Origin: Vulgatibacter incomptus | GTDB lineage: Bacteria; Myxococcota; Myxococcia; Myxococcales; Vulgatibacteraceae | Assembly (NCBI RefSeq): GCF_001263175.1 | Contig: NZ_CP012332.1 | Coordinates: 738,001 to 802,000, forward strand | Reading direction: 5' to 3' | DNA: 64,000 nt | Shown here: in pieces, positions 27,834 to 38,394 of the stretch | Position numbering within the stretch: the first letter of the stretch is position 1 | Layout of the letters: each line of letters opens with the position of its first letter | Notes under the pieces: generated by a model | What the model was told of the DNA's origin: nothing | Seen by the model: only the letters and a program-made list of their open reading frames with translations | Databases searched by the model: none | Translations under genes and position numbers: made by a program

Positions 27834-29427
27834 GGATGTCGCCCTCGAGGGGATGGGAGTAGTCGTACGGTGGCTGGATGACCTCCGGCGTCGTGGCGAA
27901 GTTGTGCCGGGACGGCGGCGACGGAATGCGCCACTCCAGCGTGCGGCCGCCCCATGGATTGGCAGGGGCGCGGGGCCCGTAGAAGAGGGACCAGGCCAGG
28001 TAGAGGAGCGCGATCACCAGGCCGAGGCCCAGCACCCACGAGCCCGCGGTCGACATCACGTGGAGCGTCGTGAACTTCTCCGGATAGTAATAGTAGCGCC
28101 GCGGCATCCCGCCGTTCCCGAGCAGGAACTGCGGAAAAAAGGTGGCGAAGAAGCCGAGGAAGACGAGGACGGCGGCGGCAATCCCCCAGGGCTCGGAGTA
28201 CATCCGGCCTGTCATCTTGGGCCACCAATAGTGGATCGCGGCGAGCCATGCCGTGAGCGAGGCGCCCACCATGATGAAGTGGAAGTGCGCGACCACGAAA
28301 TAGGTGTCGGTCCAGTGGACGTCGAGGCTCGTGGTGGCCACAGCGACGCCGGTCATACCCCCGAAGACGAAGAGGAAGAGGAACGCGGCGATGTAGACGA
28401 GCGGCGTCCGTAGATCGACGGATCCCTTGTACAGCGTGCCGACCCAGGTGAAGACCTTGATGGCCGAGAAGATCGCCACGAACATCGACAGGACGCCGAA
28501 GACGCCCGCGTCGAAGACCGACATCCCGGAGACGAACATGTGGTGTCCCCAGGTGAGGAAGCCGACGAAGGCGATGCCGAAGGTGGAGAAGGCGATGGCC
28601 TTGTAGGAGAGCGGGTTCTTGTGGGCGAAGGTCGGAATCACCTCGCTGACCACGCCCATGGCCGGGAGGATCATGATGTAGACGGCGGGGTGTGAGTAGA
28701 ACCAGAAGAAGTGCTGGAAGAGGACGACGTCGCCGCCTCGAGCCGGATCGAAGAAGCCCCAGTTCAAGCCATGATCGAGCGTGGTGAGGAGGAGCACCAT
28801 GCCGAGAACCGGCGTCGCGACCACCTGGATCACCGAGACGCCATACATCGTCCACACGAAGAGGGGCATCTGCATGAAGCGCATGCCCTTCGCACGCAGC
28901 GTGTGGATGGTGACGATGAGGTTGAGCCCGGTGAAGATCGTCGAGAATCCCAGGATGAAGACGCCGATCAGGATCGGAAGGAGCTGCGAGAACGTCTGCG
29001 AGCTGTAGGGCGGGTAGAAGGTCCACCCGGTGTCGGTGCCTCCCATCGCCACGCCGATGGCGATCGCGATCGCGCCGGCGATGTAGATGTAGACGGTGGC
29101 GAGGTTGAGCCGGGGAAAGGCGACGTCCTGCGCGCCGAGCAGGATCGGGACGAAGAAGTTTCCGAAGGCGGCCGGGATCGACGGGATCAAGAAGAACCAG
29201 ACCATGATCACGCCGTGGAGGGTGAACGCCTGGTTGTATGCGTTCGCGCTCATGATCGTGTAGTTGGGCGTGAGGTGCTCCAGGCGCAGCAGGAGCGCGA
29301 AGATCCCGCCGATCAGGAGCGCGATCGAGGTGAGCACGAAGAACATCACCCCGATCCGCTTGTGATCGGTGGTGGCCAGCCAGGACCAGACGGTCGTCTC
29401 CTCGTCGAGATAGCTCTTCGGGGTCAC
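27826..29427 (-). CDS. coxA: Cytochrome c oxidase subunit I (A2-type caa3 oxidase)
   Basis: A 533-residue, twelve-helix catalytic subunit holding haem a, haem a3 and CuB. H71 in TLHGVIMV and the late HFHF pair bind haems. H246 and the pair H295/H296 bind CuB, and Y250 is the cross-linked tyrosine. The D-channel glutamate of A1 oxidases (HPEVY) is absent; instead Y244-S245 precede HPAVY, the YS signature of the A2 subfamily known from Rhodothermus marinus. The start is GTG, overlapping the coxB stop as GTGA. It reduces oxygen to water and pumps protons. Confidence 0.96.
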   Translation of the reverse strand: MTPKSYLDEETTVWSWLATTDHKRIGVMFFVLTSIALLIGGIFALLLRLEHLTPNYTIMSANAYNQAFTLHGVIMVWFFLIPSIPAAFGNFFVPILLGAQDVAFPRLNLATVYIYIAGAIAIAIGVAMGGTDTGWTFYPPYSSQTFSQLLPILIGVFILGFSTIFTGLNLIVTIHTLRAKGMRFMQMPLFVWTMYGVSVIQVVATPVLGMVLLLTTLDHGLNWGFFDPARGGDVVLFQHFFWFYSHPAVYIMILPAMGVVSEVIPTFAHKNPLSYKAIAFSTFGIAFVGFLTWGHHMFVSGMSVFDAGVFGVLSMFVAIFSAIKVFTWVGTLYKGSVDLRTPLVYIAAFLFLFVFGGMTGVAVATTSLDVHWTDTYFVVAHFHFIMVGASLTAWLAAIHYWWPKMTGRMYSEPWGIAAAVLVFLGFFATFFPQFLLGNGGMPRRYYYYPEKFTTLHVMSTAGSWVLGLGLVIALLYLAWSLFYGPRAPANPWGGRTLEWRIPSPPSRHNFATTPEVIQPPYDYSHPLEGDIHV

Positions 29428-30596
29428 GGGGGCGTCCTCTCCGAGGGGAGGTTCAGGATCTGGCGGGCGCGATCGGGATCCACGTGGCTGAGGGGCGGTC
29501 GCTCCGGCGACTCGATGAGCGGCACCGGGTACAGGACCTTGCTCGGGAGCGGATCCCGGATCGAGCGCATGAGCTCGAGGAGCGCGGCGACCTCCGCGGG
29601 CTCCAGGAGGCCCTGGTAGGTGGGCATCACCGGAAGGAAGCCCGCGACGACCTTCGCCATTGGATCCATCATCGACTCGGTGAGGTAGGCCTCGTCCGCC
29701 ACGACCTGCGATCCGTCGGAGAGGATCACGGTGCTCCCCCACAGCCCGCGCCAGGTGGGAGCGATGTGCTGCTGGCCGTCCAGGGTGTGGCAGGACAGGC
29801 ATCCGCGGCGCTCGGCGACCAGGCGGCCCCTGTCGGCGAGGCTCTTGGGCATGGACGAGAGCACCACCCCGGTCGGTGACGGGTTGACGCCGGGGTGGTC
29901 CTGGTCGGCGATGGTCCGGCGCGGATCGTCCTCGGGGAAGTTGACGAGGTTCTCGGTATCGATCCCCTCGAGCCATTCGTCGTAGCGCTCGGGATCGAGC
30001 ACGACCACGTCGCCCCACATGCGGGAGTGATTCAGGCCGCAATACTCCGCACAGAGGATCTTGTAGAGGCCCGGCTCCTTCGCCTCGAACCACAGGGTCT
30101 CGTAGCGCCCCGGGAGCACGTCCTGCTTCAGGCGAAAGGCCGGCACGAAGAAGCTGTGGATCACGTCCCGCGAGGTCATGATCAGCTTCACCTTGCGCCT
30201 CGCGGGGACGACCAGGGTGGCGATGGAGCTCTTTCCCTCCGGATACGAGAACTTCCACATCCACTGCTTCGCCGTGACGTAGACGATCATCGCGTCCTTG
30301 GGCGGCGTGCGGATCCGGACGTACTGGTGGAAGCCGATCACCCAGAACGTCACGAAGAGAGTCACGAGGAGGCCGATGAAGCCGAGCTCGAGGGGAACTC
30401 CGGCCCGGATGTGCGGCGTGAGCTCGCCTTCCTCCCTCCGCCGGTATCTGAACGTGAACCAGAGCGCGGTGAAGAAGACGAGGCTCGAGCCGGCCATCGT
30501 GGTCCCGATCACCCAGTAGTGGAGGTGATCGATGTCGGTCGAGATGGTGCTCGCCTGCTTGGGAAGGTAGAGGATCTGGCGGAGGAACTCGTTCAT
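29424..30596 (-). CDS. coxB: Cytochrome c oxidase subunit II with fused cytochrome c domain
   Basis: A 390-residue subunit. Two membrane helices (about 28-48 and 72-92) anchor a periplasmic cupredoxin domain whose CuA ligands are H147, C182, E184, C186, H190 and M193. A C-terminal cytochrome c domain carries CLSCH at 266-270. The fusion defines a caa3-type oxidase that can take electrons directly from a donor complex, here most likely the adjacent ACIII. It overlaps the upstream small gene (ATGA) and coxA (GTGA). No lipobox is seen at the N-terminus. Confidence 0.95.
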   Translation of the reverse strand: MNEFLRQILYLPKQASTISTDIDHLHYWVIGTTMAGSSLVFFTALWFTFRYRRREEGELTPHIRAGVPLELGFIGLLVTLFVTFWVIGFHQYVRIRTPPKDAMIVYVTAKQWMWKFSYPEGKSSIATLVVPARRKVKLIMTSRDVIHSFFVPAFRLKQDVLPGRYETLWFEAKEPGLYKILCAEYCGLNHSRMWGDVVVLDPERYDEWLEGIDTENLVNFPEDDPRRTIADQDHPGVNPSPTGVVLSSMPKSLADRGRLVAERRGCLSCHTLDGQQHIAPTWRGLWGSTVILSDGSQVVADEAYLTESMMDPMAKVVAGFLPVMPTYQGLLEPAEVAALLELMRSIRDPLPSKVLYPVPLIESPERPPLSHVDPDRARQILNLPSERTPP

Positions 30597-30955
30597 CGAG
30601 TCGCCCCCTCTGCGGTGATTCTGATCGCATCGTCGATGGGGATCCGGACGATGCCGCGCTCGCGGTCGATCCAGCCGTACTCCTCGAGGATCCGGCGCTG
30701 CTCGGCTTCGATGCGCTGCCCGTTCCGCTCCACGTGGATGAGCGACTGGTTCACGCGGACGATCGTCCGGGGCGCGTGCTGCTCGGGGATGGGCTGCTCG
30801 TAGCCGCCGAGCCTCATGGTCTCGCGGGAGAAGATCAGCCAGGCCCAGCCGATGCCGGCCAGGGTGACGAAGACCACCGCAAAGATGAGGGAGAGCAGGA
30901 AGCCCGCCGGGACGACGTCTTCCTCGAGGCGGATGTTCGCGTGCCGCCGGGTCAT
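30593..30955 (-). CDS. Small membrane protein between actF and coxB, unknown role
   Basis: A 120-residue protein with one membrane helix (about 18-42) after a short charged N-terminus, and a soluble C-terminal part of about 75 residues rich in Ile, Arg and Glu. It contains LEEYGWIDRERGIVRIPID, which resembles the short oxidase-associated proteins found beside ACIII/caa3 genes as I recall them, but no named family is certain. Both ends overlap neighbours as ATGA, so it is made with the complexes and may sit at their interface or help assembly. Confidence 0.75.
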   Translation of the reverse strand: MTRRHANIRLEEDVVPAGFLLSLIFAVVFVTLAGIGWAWLIFSRETMRLGGYEQPIPEQHAPRTIVRVNQSLIHVERNGQRIEAEQRRILEEYGWIDRERGIVRIPIDDAIRITAEGATR

Positions 30956-32124
30956 GGCGCGCCCCGGTACCGCAGCGACTGGTAGTAGTACGGATCTCCG
31001 AGAGGGACGGTGGAGCGGCCCCGGAAGAGCCAGAGGACCCAGAGCCCGAGGACGCCGCCGATCGCGAGGAGGGCGCAGAGATCCAGCCAGTGCACCACGA
31101 TGCCGTGGGGGTGCAGGTTGGGGATCACCATCCAGTAGATGTCCACGTAGTGGGCGAAGAGGAGCCATCCCGCAACCAAGGCGAGAGCCGATGGCTTCTT
31201 CTTCAGGTCGCGCGAGAGCAGCACCAGGAAGGGGACCAGGAACTGTCCGAGGGCGAGGGTGAGGCTCACCCACCCCCAGCCCTCGTTGGCGCGATGCTGG
31301 TAGAAGGTGATCTCCCTCGGGACGTTGCCGATCCAGATCACGAGGAGCTGTGCGAACCCCTGGTACGCCCAGAAGATCACGAAGGCGAACATCAGCCGTC
31401 CGGTGGCCCACTGGTGAAAGCGGCCGATCTCCTCCGGGATGAGCTCCAGCCGCCGGAAGCTCCAGCCGAGGAGGCTCAGGACGGCGAGGGAGGCGACGAA
31501 GCCGCCGGCCCAGAAGTAGACGCCGAAGACCGTGGAGTACCAGGTCGGGTCGAGGGACATCAGCCAGTCGAAGCTCGCCCAGGTCAGGAGGAAGGCCGAG
31601 ATCGGGATCCCGCCAGACGCCAGGCGTTGCATCCGATGTTTTCGAATCTCGTTGTAGCCGGCGTCCTCGGCGAGGGACCAACGAATCAGGAAGAAGGCGA
31701 AGGCGCTCAGCGCGAGGAGATAGAGCTCCGTCCTGACGATGAAGAAGGGCGTGTTCATCCACAGCGCCTTGTGTTTCACCGCCGCGAGCTCGAGCTCGGT
31801 CATGTCTTCGCGCGGACCGGCCCAGGCGTAGAGGGTGTCCATCCCGAGGAAGATCGGGATGGCGAGAACGGCCATGGCCGGCAGGGTGGACGCGGTGTAC
31901 TCGCCGAGGCGCCTCATCCCCGCGAACCAGCGGGCGCGCGCGGCGTGGCCGATCATCAGCAGGAGGAGGCCGCCGATCGCGGTGCTCACGTAGAACGACC
32001 AGCCGGCGAGGTAGGAGAAGAAGAAGCGGCGAGGGTCGAGCCATACGCCGAGGAGCAGGCCGACGAGGCCCACCCCGATCATGAGGCAGCAGGCGAGAAC
32101 GAAGCGGCGCTGGAGCCGGCTCAC
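30952..32124 (-). CDS. actF: Alternative complex III subunit ActF
   Basis: A 390-residue integral membrane protein with about ten helices. It resembles ActC/NrfD but is shorter, as ActF is in characterised ACIII. Several helices carry polar residues that could form a proton path (TWASFDWLMSLDP, FAHYVDIYWMVIPNLHP). The start is GTG, overlapping the actE stop (GTGA), and the stop overlaps the next ATG. ACIII oxidises quinol and reduces a cytochrome c or the oxidase directly, replacing the bc1 complex. Confidence 0.9.
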   Translation of the reverse strand: MSRLQRRFVLACCLMIGVGLVGLLLGVWLDPRRFFFSYLAGWSFYVSTAIGGLLLLMIGHAARARWFAGMRRLGEYTASTLPAMAVLAIPIFLGMDTLYAWAGPREDMTELELAAVKHKALWMNTPFFIVRTELYLLALSAFAFFLIRWSLAEDAGYNEIRKHRMQRLASGGIPISAFLLTWASFDWLMSLDPTWYSTVFGVYFWAGGFVASLAVLSLLGWSFRRLELIPEEIGRFHQWATGRLMFAFVIFWAYQGFAQLLVIWIGNVPREITFYQHRANEGWGWVSLTLALGQFLVPFLVLLSRDLKKKPSALALVAGWLLFAHYVDIYWMVIPNLHPHGIVVHWLDLCALLAIGGVLGLWVLWLFRGRSTVPLGDPYYYQSLRYRGAP

Positions 32125-32729
32125 GGGACCTCCGAGCGGAATCTCTGTCGAAGGTCGGGCGGGAGCTGGGTGAGCCTTGCGTTCTGGCTGAGCTGCAGCG
32201 CGCGGACGTAGGCGACCACCGCCCAGCGCTCCTCGAGGTTCAGCTGGATCGCGTAGCCGGGCATGAGGCCGTAGCCGAAGGTGGTGACCTGGTAGATCCG
32301 GCCGACCGGATTGCCCCTGATCGACGCCTTCTGGAGCGACGGAGGCGGGCGGAGGGTCATCTTCGACGCGACCTCGGTCTCCGAGGTGCCGAGGATCCCG
32401 TGGCACGCGGCGCAGGTGCGCTCGAAGCGGTTGCGGCCCAGCTCGATGAGCTCGGTCGTGATCGGAATCGGAAAGGTGTCGACGTAATCGCCAGCGTCCG
32501 TGATGCCGAGGGTCAGGGTCGTCGGCCCGATGACCCGATCGACCGGAACGGTTCCGGCTGGCGGCGGCTGGAGCACCCGCCCGTCACGGAAGCCCGGACC
32601 GGGCTTGAAGTCGGTGTACCGCGCCTGCTGGGTCATGCGGTTGAGCTCCCAGTCCAGGGGGACGAGGTTCTTCTCGTCGCTGCACGCGGCGAGTCCCACC
32701 AGAACGAGCCACCAGGCGATCCGCCTCAT
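32121..32729 (-). CDS. actE: Alternative complex III subunit ActE (monohaem cytochrome c lipoprotein)
   Basis: A 202-residue exported cytochrome. The signal peptide ends at lipobox LAAC (C16). A single c-type haem site, CAACH, lies at 106-110 and a candidate distal Met follows in GYGLMPGYA. In ACIII this subunit is the terminal electron carrier that hands electrons to the oxidase. The ATG overlaps the actD stop (ATGA). Confidence 0.92.
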   Translation of the reverse strand: MRRIAWWLVLVGLAACSDEKNLVPLDWELNRMTQQARYTDFKPGPGFRDGRVLQPPPAGTVPVDRVIGPTTLTLGITDAGDYVDTFPIPITTELIELGRNRFERTCAACHGILGTSETEVASKMTLRPPPSLQKASIRGNPVGRIYQVTTFGYGLMPGYAIQLNLEERWAVVAYVRALQLSQNARLTQLPPDLRQRFRSEVP

Positions 32730-33275
32730 GCCACGGGCCCGTCGGCCACCGGGTTGGGCACGGGCGCCGGCTCGGGTACCGGGAGGAAGGTGATTCGGAG
32801 GGCTCCTGCCTTGCGCAGCACGGCAGATGCGATCTCGGGGTCGTAGCGGGGATCGAGCTCCTCGAGGGCGAGGAAGTAGCGATCGATGCTGGCCCGCTCG
32901 AAGCCCTCCACCGAGAAGATCGGGGCCGCGACCTGGGGGAGACCTGCGAACCCGAGGAAGGAGAAGATCGACATCAGCGCTGCGAGGAGGACGGTTCCCT
33001 CGAAGGTCGGCGGGATGAAGGCCGGCGCCGAGCCGAGCGGGCGGCCGCCGACGTTGATGGCGAAGTCGAAGCCATTCATCCAGAACTGGATGAGGTACGC
33101 GTAGCAGCCTCCGAACACGCCGGCGAGGAGGCAATAGAGAGGGACCCGCGACCGCGGGAGGTCCAGCGCCTCGATCACGGGCTGGACCGCGTAGGGCGTG
33201 TAGGCGTCCATCGCGTTGAATCCCTCCGCCTTCATGGCGAGGACAGCGCCCAGGAGCCGCTCCGGATCCTCGAAT

Positions 33276-33298
<23 letters not shown>
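32726..33298 (-). CDS. actD: Alternative complex III subunit ActD (DUF3341)
   Basis: A 190-residue protein with two central membrane helices (about 55-75 and 100-125) flanked by soluble ends, the DUF3341 layout. It begins with a ferredoxin-like fold segment (VVAEFEDPERLLGAV) and the short MDAYTPYAV motif conserved in the family. It overlaps actC by 23 nt. It has no cofactor; in the ACIII structure the helices pack against ActC and ActF. Confidence 0.93.
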
Positions 33299-34708
<1,410 letters not shown>

Positions 34709-34709
<1 letters not shown>

Positions 34710-35485
34710 CAGGTCTTCTCGAGCTCGGGGTTGGGGTTGAAGAGGTTGGCGAGATAGCGGGTGCGCGGAGCGGTCCCGAGCTCGGCCTGGAGCACGCCGT
34801 AGCTGCGCTCCTGCTCCTGGAGCACGGAGACGGGGCTCGCGGGCTCCGAGAGGAGGCCGAAGACGATGGCCCCCGTCGGGCAGGCGATCTGGCAGGCGGT
34901 TCGGACCTCCCCCTCGCGGATGTGCCGCTGCCCGATCCGCGCGTCGATCTCGGCGGTGCGGATCCGCTGCACACAATAGGTGCACTTCTCCATGACGCCC
35001 CGGCCCCGAACCGAGACGTTCGGGTTGTGGATCATCTTGAGCGTCTCGGGCATGTGGGTGTCGTTGTATAGGAGGAAGTTGAATCGCCTCACCTTGTATG
35101 GACAGTTGTTTGAGCAGAACCGCGTCCCGATGCAGCGGTTGTAAATCATCTCGTTCAAGCCGTCGGGGCTGTGCACCGTGGCGTTCACCGGGCAGACGTA
35201 CTCGCAGGGCGCCTTCTCGCAGTGCTGGCACATCATCGGCTGCGGAAGCAGGCGCAGGTCGTCGTCGCTCTTGCCGAGCCGATAGCGATCGATGCGGAGC
35301 CAGTGCATCGACCGGCCCTTGAATGCGTTGATCCTGCCGACCGTGGGCGTGTTGTTCTCCGCCTGGCAGGCCACCACGCAGGCGTTGCATCCGATGCAGG
35401 TCGAGAGGTCGATCGACATGCCCCACTGCTGCCCGGTGTAGGTCCAGGGTTTGCCGTAGAGATCGGGGACGGGGTCGTCGTGGGG
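34709..35485 (-). CDS. actB: ActB C-terminal part: ferredoxin domain with four Fe-S clusters
   Basis: This is the second half of actB, read in the frame reached after the frameshift at 35482-35486. The cysteine groups [35 protein letters not shown] and CTYC...CQIAC can hold the three [4Fe-4S] clusters and one [3Fe-4S] cluster known for ActB. Its only internal ATG start (35419, 236 residues) has no obvious ribosome-binding site and would begin just before the first cluster motif, so it is better read as part of the full gene. Restoring one base gives one continuous frame of 977 residues over 34709-37641. Confidence 0.85.
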
Positions 35486-37641
35486 GAGACGAAGTCGGGG
35501 ACTGCCCGGAAGCCCTCGAGGGTGTTCGTGAGGAGGATCGGTCGGTCCTGCATGTCGAGGTTGGTCTGGGTGATCGCGAGGCTCTCCTCCACCCGCTCCG
35601 CCGCCGCGTAGGGGAAGGCCTTCCGCGCGGCCTTCTGGGCGGTGGCGCCGCCGACGATCCAGGGCGCCTGGTTGGTCCGGAGCGGAAAGGCGTTCACGCC
35701 GACCGGCGCCACCTTCGCGGAGAAGAGGCCGTGCTCCTCCTCCCTGGGATGGGCGCCGTTCCCCCAGCCGAGGTTCACCGAGACGAGGTCGTCCGCCATG
35801 CCCATCACCGGCAGGACGGGGATCCGGATCGAGCGCCCGGCTGCGGCGAGCTCGATCACCTGGGTCTCCCGCAGCCCGAGCTTCGAAGCGGTGGCCAGGC
35901 TCATCGCCGCGGCGTTTCCCCAGGCGAGGCGCGTGATCGGATCGGGGAGCTCGATCAACCAGTCGTTGCTCCCGTGCTCTCCCGCGCCGAGCTTGGGATC
36001 CGGGCGCAGCGAGAGCTCGAGGCCGAGGACGGGGGATCGCTGCACCAGCGCCCCGACGGCAGCCCGGGCCGCGTCCGGGTTCAACCGGACGCCGAGGGGC
36101 GGTAGCGCTCCGGAGAAGAAGCCGTGCCGGAGGGCGCGCTCCCAGGTGTCCTCCGCCACCTTGACGTACCGGTAGCGGAGCATGGAGCGATCGTCCGGCG
36201 CGGGATCGCCCGCGGCGGCGGCGAGGATCTCGCTGGCGGAGTGGCCGCCGTAGAGGGGGCGGATCAGCGGCTGGATGAGCGAGAGGGTCCCGTCGTAGGC
36301 GCGGGCGTCTCCCCATTGCTCGAGGAAGTGCACCGCCGGGATGAACCACTCGCAAGCCCGGGAGGTCGTGTTCTCGTGGAGGCCCGAGTAGATCCGGAGC
36401 TTCGCCTTCGGGAGCAGGCTCTCGAGTTCGAGGTCCGCCGGTGCGGTGTACACCGGGTCGACGCCGAGGATCATCAGGGCATCGACCTCGCCGCGCTGCA
36501 GGGATTCGGCGAGAGGCGCGAGCCCGTGGCTCTCGGTGCCGGCCTCGAAGAGGACGGGATCGGTGAAGGTGACCGTCTGGCCGAGGTTGCCCAGGATCGC
36601 GTTCAGGGCATGGACGAGGACGTGGGCCTCCTCGGGCTGCCGCGGGCCGATGGCCACGAGGCCGGCTCCCTGGTGGGCGAGGAGATCGTCCGCGAGGACG
36701 TCGATCCACGGCGACGAGGCGCGATCCTTCACGCCGGCGAGGAGGTCTCCGTGTCCTGCGACCCTCTCGGGGGCGAGTCGGGCGCGTCCCCTGGCGATGG
36801 CGCCCAGGAGGTCGAGGAGGAGGTCGGGGATCCGGCTCGGCCTCGTGCGGATCCGATGATCCGCGATGGCGCCGGTGACGGTGACCTCGCCCTCCGCAAC
36901 GTAGAGGCGGCTCATCCCGTCAGACGTGGAGCGGACCCGGCGGTGTGTGGCGTATTCGTACGCGTAGCGGATGTGGAAAGGCCGATCCATGAGGAAGTCG
37001 GCGTCGAAGGCGGCGATCACCTGGGCCCTGTCGAGGTGCAGCCGCTGGATCGCCAGCTTACCGAAGGCCCTTCGGGCGGCAGCGAGCTCCGCCGAATGGT
37101 CGACCGGGTCGTAGAAGTGGAAGGTCGCGCTCGGGAGCCGCTTCCGGATCCGCCGGATCTGCTCGATCGACAGCGGCGAGCTCGTGGGTTCCAGGAGGAA
37201 ATGCGGTCGCGAGTCGGGCGCCAGGCTCTCTTGCAGCTCGGTGAAGAACGAGGTCCACGATCCGGACTGCTTGCCGCGCCGGATCGTCCGGGCGCGGGTG
37301 GGATCGTAGAGACCGAAGACGGCGGCCTGGTGGTGGATGCTGGAGCCGCCGCCGAGCGTGGCGGGGTGCTCGGGGTTGCCGTCGAGCTTCGTCGGCCGCC
37401 CGGACCAGCTCGTGGCGAGGAGGCCGGAGGCGTAGCCGCGCTCCACGATCGAAGTCGCGTAGACCTGCGGTTTTCCTGGTGTCACCTCTCGAGGCTGCCG
37501 GGAGTAGGGGAGGATCTCGCCCCGGGGCGGCTCGCAGGCCGCGATCCCACCCGCGACGAGCCCCGCCCCTAGGAGCTCCAGGAAGCTCCGGCGGCTGACC
37601 CCCTCCTCGGGATCGAGGACTTTGAGCTTGTGCTCTTCCAT
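35233..37641 (-). CDS. actB: ActB N-terminal part: molybdopterin-enzyme-like domain with Tat signal (frameshifted)
   Basis: The N-terminus has a twin-arginine signal, [12 protein letters not shown], followed by a Cys, so the protein is Tat-exported and possibly lipid-anchored. The following 680 residues match the cofactor-free molybdopterin-oxidoreductase domain of ActB. After P720 (base 35482) the frame leaves the family sequence and its last 82 residues are Ser/Arg/Ala-rich out-of-frame peptide; the true continuation is the feature at 34709-35485. It starts 4 nt after actA. It is either a broken gene, a base-calling error, or rescued by frameshifting. Confidence 0.88.
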   Translation of the reverse strand: MEEHKLKVLDPEEGVSRRSFLELLGAGLVAGGIAACEPPRGEILPYSRQPREVTPGKPQVYATSIVERGYASGLLATSWSGRPTKLDGNPEHPATLGGGSSIHHQAAVFGLYDPTRARTIRRGKQSGSWTSFFTELQESLAPDSRPHFLLEPTSSPLSIEQIRRIRKRLPSATFHFYDPVDHSAELAAARRAFGKLAIQRLHLDRAQVIAAFDADFLMDRPFHIRYAYEYATHRRVRSTSDGMSRLYVAEGEVTVTGAIADHRIRTRPSRIPDLLLDLLGAIARGRARLAPERVAGHGDLLAGVKDRASSPWIDVLADDLLAHQGAGLVAIGPRQPEEAHVLVHALNAILGNLGQTVTFTDPVLFEAGTESHGLAPLAESLQRGEVDALMILGVDPVYTAPADLELESLLPKAKLRIYSGLHENTTSRACEWFIPAVHFLEQWGDARAYDGTLSLIQPLIRPLYGGHSASEILAAAAGDPAPDDRSMLRYRYVKVAEDTWERALRHGFFSGALPPLGVRLNPDAARAAVGALVQRSPVLGLELSLRPDPKLGAGEHGSNDWLIELPDPITRLAWGNAAAMSLATASKLGLRETQVIELAAAGRSIRIPVLPVMGMADDLVSVNLGWGNGAHPREEEHGLFSAKVAPVGVNAFPLRTNQAPWIVGGATAQKAARKAFPYAAAERVEESLAITQTNLDMQDRPILLTNTLEGFRAVPDFVSPTTTPSPISTANPGPTPGSSGACRSTSRPASDATPAWWPARRRTTRPRSAGSTHSRAGRCTGSASIAIGSARATTTCACFRSR
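35482..35486 (-). other. Apparent one-base frameshift in actB (five-G run on the + strand)
   Basis: On the coding strand the sequence TCTCCCCCACG holds five C. With six C the protein reads [15 protein letters not shown], joining the two conserved ActB halves without a break. The whole interval 34709-37641 is 2933 nt; adding one base makes 978 codons including the stop, which supports a single-base loss. There is no canonical X-XXY-YYZ slippery heptamer in the zero frame. Confidence 0.85.
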
Positions 37642-37645
37642 TCCT

Positions 37646-38299
37646 CTACCTGTGACAGCCGGTGCAGCTCGTGGGCGGTATGATCGAAAGCTTCTCCTTC
37701 AGCTCGCGGCCGAGGAGCAGCTGCTGGTCGGGCGGGAGCTGCCACTCCATGTCCGTGATCTTGTCGAGGGGCCGGAGGAAGCGCTCCGGCTTGCGGTGAC
37801 ACTCGAGGCACCACTGCATCTGGAGGGGCGCCGCGGCGTGGACCGCCGCCATCTGATCGACGCGCCCGTGACAGGTTGCGCATCCGACGCCGCGGTGGAC
37901 GTGCACCGCGTGGTTGAAGAAGACGAAGTCGGGGACGCCGTTCACCCGCAGCCACTTGATCGGCCGCCCGGAGAAGAAGCTCTCCCGCACCGGCTCGAGG
38001 AGCGGCGCGTCGTTCCAGATCTGGGCGTGACAATTCATGCACAGCTCGGTGGGCGGCACCCCTGCCCACGGGCTGCGGTCGGCGAGGTAGTGGCAGTAGA
38101 GACAGTCGATCCCGTCGTCCATTACGTGGTGGCGATGGTCGAACTGGACCGGCTGCTCCACCTCCTTGAGCCGATCGGTGACGTAGGGCGTTCGCATGTA
38201 GACCATCACGGCGACGGGCAGGCCCAGGACCGCGGCGAGCAGTAGGATCGTCCCCGCCCAGAGGGCGGAGTTGGCCCATGGGGGGAAGAGCGGTCGCAT
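37646..38299 (-). CDS. actA: Alternative complex III subunit ActA (pentahaem cytochrome c)
   Basis: A 217-residue protein with an N-terminal membrane anchor (about 14-35) and five CxxCH haem sites at 66-70, 87-91, 140-144, 164-168 and 212-216. Five haems in ActA is the characterised arrangement. It is the first gene of the minus-strand operon. The upstream 95 nt before the next gene must hold the operon promoter, but no convincing box is seen. The longer in-frame upstream region is not used because the ATG at 38299 begins directly before the membrane anchor. Confidence 0.93.
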   Translation of the reverse strand: MRPLFPPWANSALWAGTILLLAAVLGLPVAVMVYMRTPYVTDRLKEVEQPVQFDHRHHVMDDGIDCLYCHYLADRSPWAGVPPTELCMNCHAQIWNDAPLLEPVRESFFSGRPIKWLRVNGVPDFVFFNHAVHVHRGVGCATCHGRVDQMAAVHAAAPLQMQWCLECHRKPERFLRPLDKITDMEWQLPPDQQLLLGRELKEKLSIIPPTSCTGCHR

Positions 38300-38394
38300 C
38301 TGGCGCCAGGCTCCCGGCGAGCAGCATCGATGGGTTTGGGCCGACGATAGGCAGTCCGGTTGGAGCGCCAAACCCCCTCGGTGGGGCTCTTGAC

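Noticed and set aside
35475-35490. Programmed -1 ribosomal frameshifting in actB
   Set aside because: No X-XXY-YYZ slippery heptamer is present in the zero frame and I see no clear downstream stem; other ActB genes are known as a single frame. A missing base is the simpler reading, though not proven.
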